From Brachypodium distachyon (taxonomy: Eukaryota; Streptophyta; Magnoliopsida; Poales; Poaceae): a DNA stretch of 64,000 nt. A model generated the notes under the pieces. That model searched no databases and was not told where the DNA came from. It saw only the letters and a program-made list of their open reading frames with translations. This document shows positions 58,338-64,000 of the stretch, piece by piece. The stretch lies in contig NC_016131.3 in NCBI RefSeq assembly GCF_000005505.3, forward strand, positions 38,292,855 to 38,356,854, written 5' to 3'. The translations under genes and the position numbers were made by a program. Numbering within the stretch: the stretch's first letter is position 1; each line of letters opens with the position of its first letter.

Positions 58338-59417
58338 TGTCGTCGCTCGGTGCTCCGACACCAGGGGCGTGCGGCCACGTCCCCCTTTTAGGTTCGGTAG
58401 GGGCGTCTGGGGCGGAGACCCGGTGGTCGCCGGCACGGCCGATGAGGCCCTACCGGGCCGGTGAGACCAAGTGCTAAGGGTGCGCTCTAGTACAAGAACA
58501 AGTGCATACACGTTTTTTACCCAGGTTCGGGCCACCCGGAGGTGTAAAACCCTACGTCCTGCCTGTCTGAACTGATATTGATTGCGGATGAAACATTTAC
58601 AAACCACCGGGGCAGTTCCCGGGCTTCCTCTCAATGTCTAAGTACTCCTCACTACCCTCTGTTGGCTGTCTACTGGAACCAACTGACCCCTGATCTAGTG
58701 AGCCAGCCGAGGGAACTTTTGAACTGAACGACTGTCCAACTGACCAACTCACTAACCTACCAACTGTCCAACTCCCTAACCAACAGAGAGCCTAGAGCCC
58801 TAACCCAAGCCGAACAGAACCGAACCCCTTGACCGCTGGCATGGGTCCTCCTTTAATACACAAGGGGATGCCACATGTGCCGCGGTGCATGAGCTACAAG
58901 TGTCCAACGGGGAGGCATGCAACTCCCCCCGGTGAGCTGGTGGCATGCATGGGTGCCACCTCCGCTGCTAGGGCCCTAAGACCCTAGGGTAGGATTAGAC
59001 AACCACTGTTCCTTGGATCGGACGGGTAACTACCCGTTGGTCGGCTTGTTTACGGAGCCGCGCGCCTTACTCCTTGCCTTGGTGGGACCGTGCGTCCCGC
59101 GCTCGCCACGCGCCCGCATGGCGCTGTCCACCGGGCCCCACGTGCGAGGCGGGGGCACGCGCCCGGGAACCTCCAGTCCCCGCAAGTCGACCCCGGGAAG
59201 CACCCGGGCCCAGCGCACCCGGGAACCTCCTCCCGGGATGCAGCTTCCCGGGAGGTGCCCAAGCGGGAATATTCCCCGAAGCCCCGCTAGCCCCTTTCGG
59301 GCTGGTAGCTTGCCGGGGGGCTCACAGACGCTCCCCGGGATGAGACCTTCCCGGGAACCCGGGAGAGGGGCCCACGCGACGCGCAGCGGTGGTAACCCGG
59401 GTGCCACTGGTGCGACA
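58338..59417 (-). mobile_element. Solo Tat LTR inserted in the integrase of element E
   Basis: 1080 bp from TGTCGTCGCTCGG to GGTGCGACA, flanked by CCAGG (58333-58337) and CCAAG (59418-59422), a 5-bp target duplication with one later change. Removing it restores the integrase frame seen in element F (VTAQAAIKFF). Its plus-strand start equals the reverse complement of the element E LTR end, so it lies on the minus strand. TATA-like sequence on the minus strand near 58852. Confidence 0.92.
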
Positions 59418-59787
59418 CCAAGCGGCCATCAAGTTCTTCAAAAGCATTGTGTGCCGGTTTGGTGTGCCTAACGGCATCATCACCGACCACGGCACGCAGT
59501 TCACGAGCGCAGTGTTCCAGGCCTATTGTGAGGGCATGGGCACCAAGTTGCACTTCGCGTCCGTTGCTCATCCGAGGAGGAACGGGCAGGCGGAGCGAGC
59601 CAACACAGAAGTGCTGCGAGGGCTCAAGACGAGAACCTTTGACAACCTCAAGGGCCATGGGAAACACTGGGTTGAAGAACTCCAGCCCGTGCTGTGGTCA
59701 ATCAGGACCACACCTAGTCGGGCGACGGGCGAAACTCCTTTCGCCCTTGTCTACGGGGCAGAAGCGGTGCTGCCCCTCGAGCTCAAG
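59418..59787 (+). pseudogene. pol: Tat element E pol, second part (integrase core, truncated)
   Basis: It continues AAIKFFKSIVCRFGVPNGIITDHGTQF (second catalytic Asp), then NGQAERAN (catalytic Glu) to VLPLELK. At CTCGAGCTCAAG (about 59777-59788) it turns into the reverse strand of element F 3' sequence, so the integrase C-terminus is lost. Confidence 0.85.
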
Positions 59788-60239
59788 CCCGGCGCCGCGG
59801 CGGTGCCAAACTTGGATGTGAGCATTTTCTTTCCCAGGCGCAGCGACTGTGCGGTGCAAGCTGCGGGAGGCCCGGCAACTGCACGTCCAGTGATGCACGT
59901 TGCGGGAAGCCCGCCAACAACGGCATGTCCAGTGATGCACGTTGCGGGAAGCCCGCCAACGGCATGACCCGTGCCGGAACGATCCGGCAACGGGTTTTCG
60001 TTTCAGGGCCACGGCAGCCCCTTGCTCACAACCAAGTATAGAAAGACACCTCTGTGCACTTAAAGCAGGAGGCAAAAGAGGGGAAAAGAGGCGAATGAAC
60101 AAGGCAAATCCAAAGCTCGGGGGCGAAACACTTATCTTTATTCACGATTAACTAGCGGTTTACACACGGGGGCTGCCCGGTTACACTAGTTCAAGAGGTA
60201 TGCATCGGAGGCATCACCTGAGGGTCGGACTCCGCCGCT
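59788..60239 (-). other. 3' non-coding part of Tat element F, with 42-bp tandem repeat
   Basis: The sequence continues downstream of the element F pol stop on the minus strand. It contains AGTGATGCACGTTGCGGGAAGC repeated with a period of 42 bp (59889 and 59931). No LTR follows before the junction with element E. Confidence 0.6.
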
Positions 60240-62390
60240 TCACAGGTAGAACTTACGCAAGTGCTCAATATTCCAGCTATTGGGCACCGGCAAGCCGTCT
60301 TCGGTTTCCAGGCGGACAGCCCCCGGCCTGGTCACCTGCACTACCCGGAAGGGCCCCTCGCATTTCGGAGTCAACTTGTTCCCGGCCCTCGTTCCTTGTA
60401 TCCGGCGCAGGACAAGGTCCCCATTCTCGAGCCCCCGGGGACGGACTCGCCTGTCGTGATAACGACGGAGTCCATGCTGGTAGCACACGGCTCGCACAGC
60501 AGCCCGGCATCTAAACTCTTCGATGAAGTTTAGATCATCGACCCTTTGCTCGTGTTGGCTGGCGTCGCCGTATGCGCGTACTCGGGGAGATCCGTACTTG
60601 AGCTCGAGGGGCAGCACCGCTTCTGCCCCGTAGACAAGGGCGAAAGGAGTTTCGCCTGTTGCCCAACTAGGTGTGGTCCGGATGGACCACAGCACGGGCT
60701 GGAGTTCTTCGATCCAGTGCTTCCCGTGGCCTTTGAGCTTGTCAAAGGTTCTCGTCTTGAGCCCCCGCAGCACCTCTGCGTTGGCTCGCTCCGCCTGTTC
60801 GTTGCTCCTCGGGTGAGCGACGGACGCGAAGTGCAGCTTAGTGCCCATGTCTTCGCAGTAGGCTTGAAACGCCGTGCTCGTGAATTGCGTGCCGTTATCG
60901 GTGATGATGCTGTTCGGAACACCAGACCGGCACACAATGCCCTTGAAGAACTTGATGGCCGCCTGGGCGGTCACCTTCCGCACTGGTTCCACCTCCACCC
61001 ATTTGGAGAACTTGTCGATGGCCACAAACAAATATTCGTAACCGCCAACCGCCCTTGGTAGCTTGCCGACGATGTCGAGCCCCCAGACCGCGAACGGCCA
61101 CGAGGACGGGATGGCATGCAGGGCCTGGGCTGGTTAGTTGCTCTTCTTTGAGTGGAACTGGCACGCCTCGCACGTCTTCACCAGCCGCTCTGCGTCGGCA
61201 AGGGCCGTGGGCCAGTAGAAGCCATGCCGGAAAGCCTTGCCGGCTAGAGCCTGGGAGGCCACATGGTGTGAACATGTGCCTCGGTGTATGTCCTCCAACA
61301 GTGCGCACCCTTCTTTCCGCGGCACGCAGATGAGTTTGACACCATTCGCACGCCTGCGGTAGATGTTACCATCTACCCCAGGGTACATCTTGGCTTGCCG
61401 CGCTATACGCTCCGCGGCGACGTCATCTCCCGAGAGAGCCTCCCCTTTCAAATAGCGGGCAATTTCTTCCGCCCAGGGGGGAATTCCCTGCCAACGCATG
61501 CCGCCATATCAGCGGCATGGACCCCTGCTGCTGCAGGGGTTCCTTCGGTTGCCGGAGGGGCATCCCCGGCAGCCGGCTGGGGGGCGACTGAAGGAACCAC
61601 TTGCTTCTGACAGAATACCCCCGCCGGAGGCTTCCGGTGCTCTGCTGCCATCTTGGCCAGCTCGTCAGCAGCGAAGTTATCCTTCCGCTTGACGTGCTCG
61701 AAGCGCAAACCCTTGAACTTTCGTTCCAGCTTGCGGACCTCCTCCACGTATGGCGCCATTTGAGGGCAGTCGTAGTTCTTGTTCACCTGGTTGATCACGA
61801 GCTGGGAATCGCCGCGAACAACCAGGCGCTTGATGTCGAGGGCGACCGCTGCCCGCAACCCGGCAAGCAAGCCCTCGTACTCCGCCGTGTTGTTGGTGGA
61901 GTTGGCGAAGTCGAGTTGAACAGCGAACCTCAACTGGTCCCCTGTTGGTGACTCGATGACGACTCCGGCGCCCGCTCCCTGAAGACTGAACGCACCGTCG
62001 AAGTAGAGGACCCGGTGGTCCTCATCCAGCTTGCCGGGAAGGCTGGTCCCAGCTCACTTTCTTCTACACCCGTGGACGTCCATTCCGCGACGAAGTTCGC
62101 CAGGGCCGTGCTCTTAATGCTTTTGGAGTTGGCGAAGCAGAGGTCGAACTCCGACAGCTCCATCCTCCATTCGGCCACCCTTCCGGTGGCTTCACCGGTT
62201 GGTGAGGGCCCGCTCAAGGCAGAACCCGGACACCACCGTGACACGGTGCGCTTGGAAGTATTGGCGCAGCTTGCGGGACGCAAGGAGAATCCCCAGAAGG
62301 AGCTTCTGTACTTGCGGGTACCTTGTTCGCGCGTCGCACAGCACCGTACTAACGAAGTACACCGGGCGCTGCACCGACCGCGGAAGCTTT
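60240..62390 (-). pseudogene. pol: Tat element F pol fragment: RNase H to integrase end
   Basis: From the truncated end: [32 protein letters not shown] (RNase H region; described here in words beyond this point), archaeal-type RNase H with DSQLVINQ near 61800, integrase HHCC (HVASQALAGKAFRHGFYWP, CEACQFHSKKSN) and a TAG at 61134-61136 where element E has CAG. The integrase core and a complete C-terminal domain follow, ending LRKFYL at 60240. Frameshifts lie near 62200, 62030, 61950 and 61455. Element F preserves the pol end that element E lacks. RT, protease, gag and LTRs are missing. Confidence 0.85.
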
Positions 62391-62682
62391 CTGTGTTTTC
62401 ATGGATTTCGAAAAAAAAATTACAGCACCTCGGGCCTGGTAAGAATCTAATCTGCAGGAAAGAGTGGAATCTTGCGCACTGTAATACTCGTGGGCTGCCC
62501 ACGGGTTGCCGCATGCAGCAGCGCCTTGAGGTGCGGAACGACCGCACCCCGAGAGACTCGCCGCACTCCGAGGCTCCTGACTCGGGAGGGCGCCGCCACG
62601 TGTGCCACAGCAACTTCAAAGGAAGGGATGCCACGGGTGCTGCGCTAATCCGTTGCGCGCGGAGGCAAGCCCGTCCCCCGCG
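62391..62682. other. Unassigned region between Tat element F and the TATA box
   Basis: A short A run at 62409-62417 and GC-rich sequence with GTAATACTCGTGGGC. It may be the upstream (U3-like) part of the transcription unit that follows. No ends were identified. Confidence 0.35.
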
Positions 62683-62692
62683 CCTATAAAAC
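62683..62692 (+). promoter_or_regulatory. TATA box upstream of the hairpin array
   Basis: CCTATAAAAC in a GC-rich surround, about 75 bp before the first hairpin repeat. Its form and setting resemble LTR promoters. Transcription would start near 62715-62720 if used. Confidence 0.55.
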
Positions 62693-62756
62693 GCGCGCCC
62701 CAGCCATGGAACGGCTCAGAGCGAAGCCGAGAAAGGGGCTGTTAAGGCGGGCGGTG

Positions 62757-63560
62757 CCGTGGAGGCGCGATGGGGGTGCATACCATCAGCGCCTAGCACC
62801 GACAGGTGCACGGCCATCACGCCCTTGCCGCATCGCCCCATCGAGCCCGCTCTGAGGGGCGTCACAGAGACACGGTGGTGGTGCATGCCATCAGCGCTCC
62901 GCGCCGTCGGGTGCACTACCACCGTGCCCTTGCCGCTCCTCCTCAAGCGAGCGGCTCCTAGGCGAGGGCTGCCGCGGAGGCACTGGGGTGGTGCATTCCA
63001 TCGGCGCCCGGCGCAGACGGGTGCACTACCGCAGTGCCCCTGCCGCATCCCTCCAGAGGACACCTCTGCAAGGAGCAGGGGCTGCCGCGGAGATACTATG
63101 GTGGTGCATGCCATCGGCGCCTGCCGCCGACGGGTGCACCATCATAGTGTCCCTCCGCATTCCCCTAAGAGAGCCCCACTATAGGCGCGGTTCGTTGCGA
63201 GGATGCTGTGAGGGCGCCGGTGCTGGCATTCGCCGTCCGTTTCGGCCCATCACCGCGTCCCTGCCACGGCCCTTGAGCAGTTTTGCTCCCAGGCAGCAAG
63301 GGCTGCTGCGGGAACATCGTGGCATCCTTGCCGCCCGCTTTCGGCGGGGGTGGCGAGGAAGCCACGATGTCCCTGCTGCGGCCCTCAGACGGGTTTTTTC
63401 CAAGCAGCGAGGGCTGCTGTGGGGACGCCGGACGTCCTCGTCGCACGCAGTCAGCGGTAGTCCCGAGGAAGTCACGGCGTCCCTACCGCACCCCTCGGAG
63501 AAGGCTTTTCCAAGGGCAAGGGTTGCCGTGGCGTCCCTGCTGCTTCCCTTTGCCAGGCAC
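62757..63560 (+). repeat. Serial array of 7 (perhaps 8) long hairpins with covarying stems
   Basis: Units of ~100-140 bp follow one another. Clear stem pairs: 62765-62780/62807-62822; 62871-62885/62912-62926; 62981-62995/63022-63036; 63095-63108/63135-63148; a weaker pair around 63200-63225/63247-63275; 63299-63323/63361-63385 (core ACATCGTGGC/GCCACGATGT); 63409-63441/63463-63495 (core GGGACGCCG/CGGCGTCCC). Stem sequences differ between units, yet each arm matches its own partner. Linkers are variants of AGGGCTGCCGCGGAGG and CCCTGCCGC. Frames open on both strands are a by-product of GC-rich inverted repeats. Confidence 0.8.
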
Positions 63561-64000
63561 TTTGCAGGGATAACGAGCCAGGAGTGCGCCTCCGGTGAAC
63601 GCTTCGGGCGCAAGACAGAACGAAAAGCTAAGTACTAACACCTAAATGGCGAACCCACTAAGAACTGAACGTAATTGAGCACTGTCTCGCCAGGTGTGGC
63701 CCCAGACCCTGCGCGTAGCTGGAGTGTTAGAAGGACACTTGCGGGGGTAGTGCGCTCCCCGTGTGGCTTCCCGGGTCTGTCCCGGAAGGGCACGGCTTGG
63801 AGTAGCTACCCCGCAAGTGGAGTGGCTCCCCGCTACCGCTTGACGCCAGGTCGGCACTGCGGGTCCGTCCCGAGTCCCTGGTCTGGTCAAGGGTGAGGCG
63901 CGCGAGTCCTCGGTAACACAAGGCAAAACACGCAAAGGCTAGGGTAGTCACCCCGCGAGGCGGCACCGGGAACAAGGAACAAGAATTTAAGCAAATTAAA
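63561..64000. other. Window end, no recognised feature
   Basis: GC-rich to mixed sequence. AGTAGCTACCCCGCAAGTGGAG near 63803 partly mirrors GGACACTTGCGGGGGTAGTGCG near 63733, a possible further stem. Nothing else could be assigned. Confidence 0.4.

Noticed and set aside
62716..63639. Several 90-216 codon ORFs on both strands
   Set aside because: GC-rich inverted repeats lack stop codons on either strand; the frames repeat with the hairpin units and show no protein features.

Overview
The window looks like repeat-rich, probably centromeric or pericentromeric, heterochromatin of a grass (Poaceae). Three things point there: Ty3/gypsy elements whose pol ends inside the LTR as in CRM centromeric retrotransposons, two blocks of a 156-bp satellite, and grass-type Tekay, Tat, MULE, PIF/Harbinger, LINE and Stowaway remnants. 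No species can be named, no gene looks like an ordinary host gene, and no tRNA or rRNA gene was seen.

Layout. 1-19010: satellite, then CRM copy 1 (+, gag only), a ~1-kb LTR of a related second family (LTR-B), 27 bp of filler, CRM copy 2 (-, broken), then satellite again in the opposite orientation. A Tekay chromovirus (11429-17597) sits inside the copy 2 LTR with target duplication CCAAT. 19011-25200: Tekay LTR fragment, PIF/Harbinger ORF1 remnant cut by a solo LTR-B (target duplication ACTAC), and the 5' half of a LINE ORF2. ~25900-34460: a large MULE carrying four genes: MURA-like transposase, plant mobile domain (PMD) gene, a GRF zinc-finger/coiled-coil gene and a small lysine/serine-tailed gene. 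34461-41687: CRM copy 3, whose 1703-codon gag-pol frame is broken by one nonsense codon. 41688-48990: Copia-like LTR piece, two MITEs, a solo CRM LTR (target duplication CACGT) and mostly featureless DNA. ~48991-51640: decayed FAR1-like gene. 51637-62390: head-to-head Tat LTRs, then Tat element E (+) and Tat element F (-) converging, with another solo Tat LTR inside the integrase of E. 62683-63560: a TATA box followed by a serial array of long hairpins.

How it fits together. Almost everything is transposon-derived and dead or dying. Where a second copy allows comparison, most premature stops are C-to-T (or G-to-A) changes of Gln, Arg or Trp codons, as expected from deamination of methylated cytosine in silenced DNA. 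Solo LTRs with intact target duplications, LTR-LTR recombinants, microhomology deletions and templated filler show how the elements were broken up. The parts least explained by known families are the four-gene MULE, the covarying hairpin array at the right end, the LTR-B family that shares only its 3' half with the CRM LTR, and the large inverted arrangements at both ends of the window.
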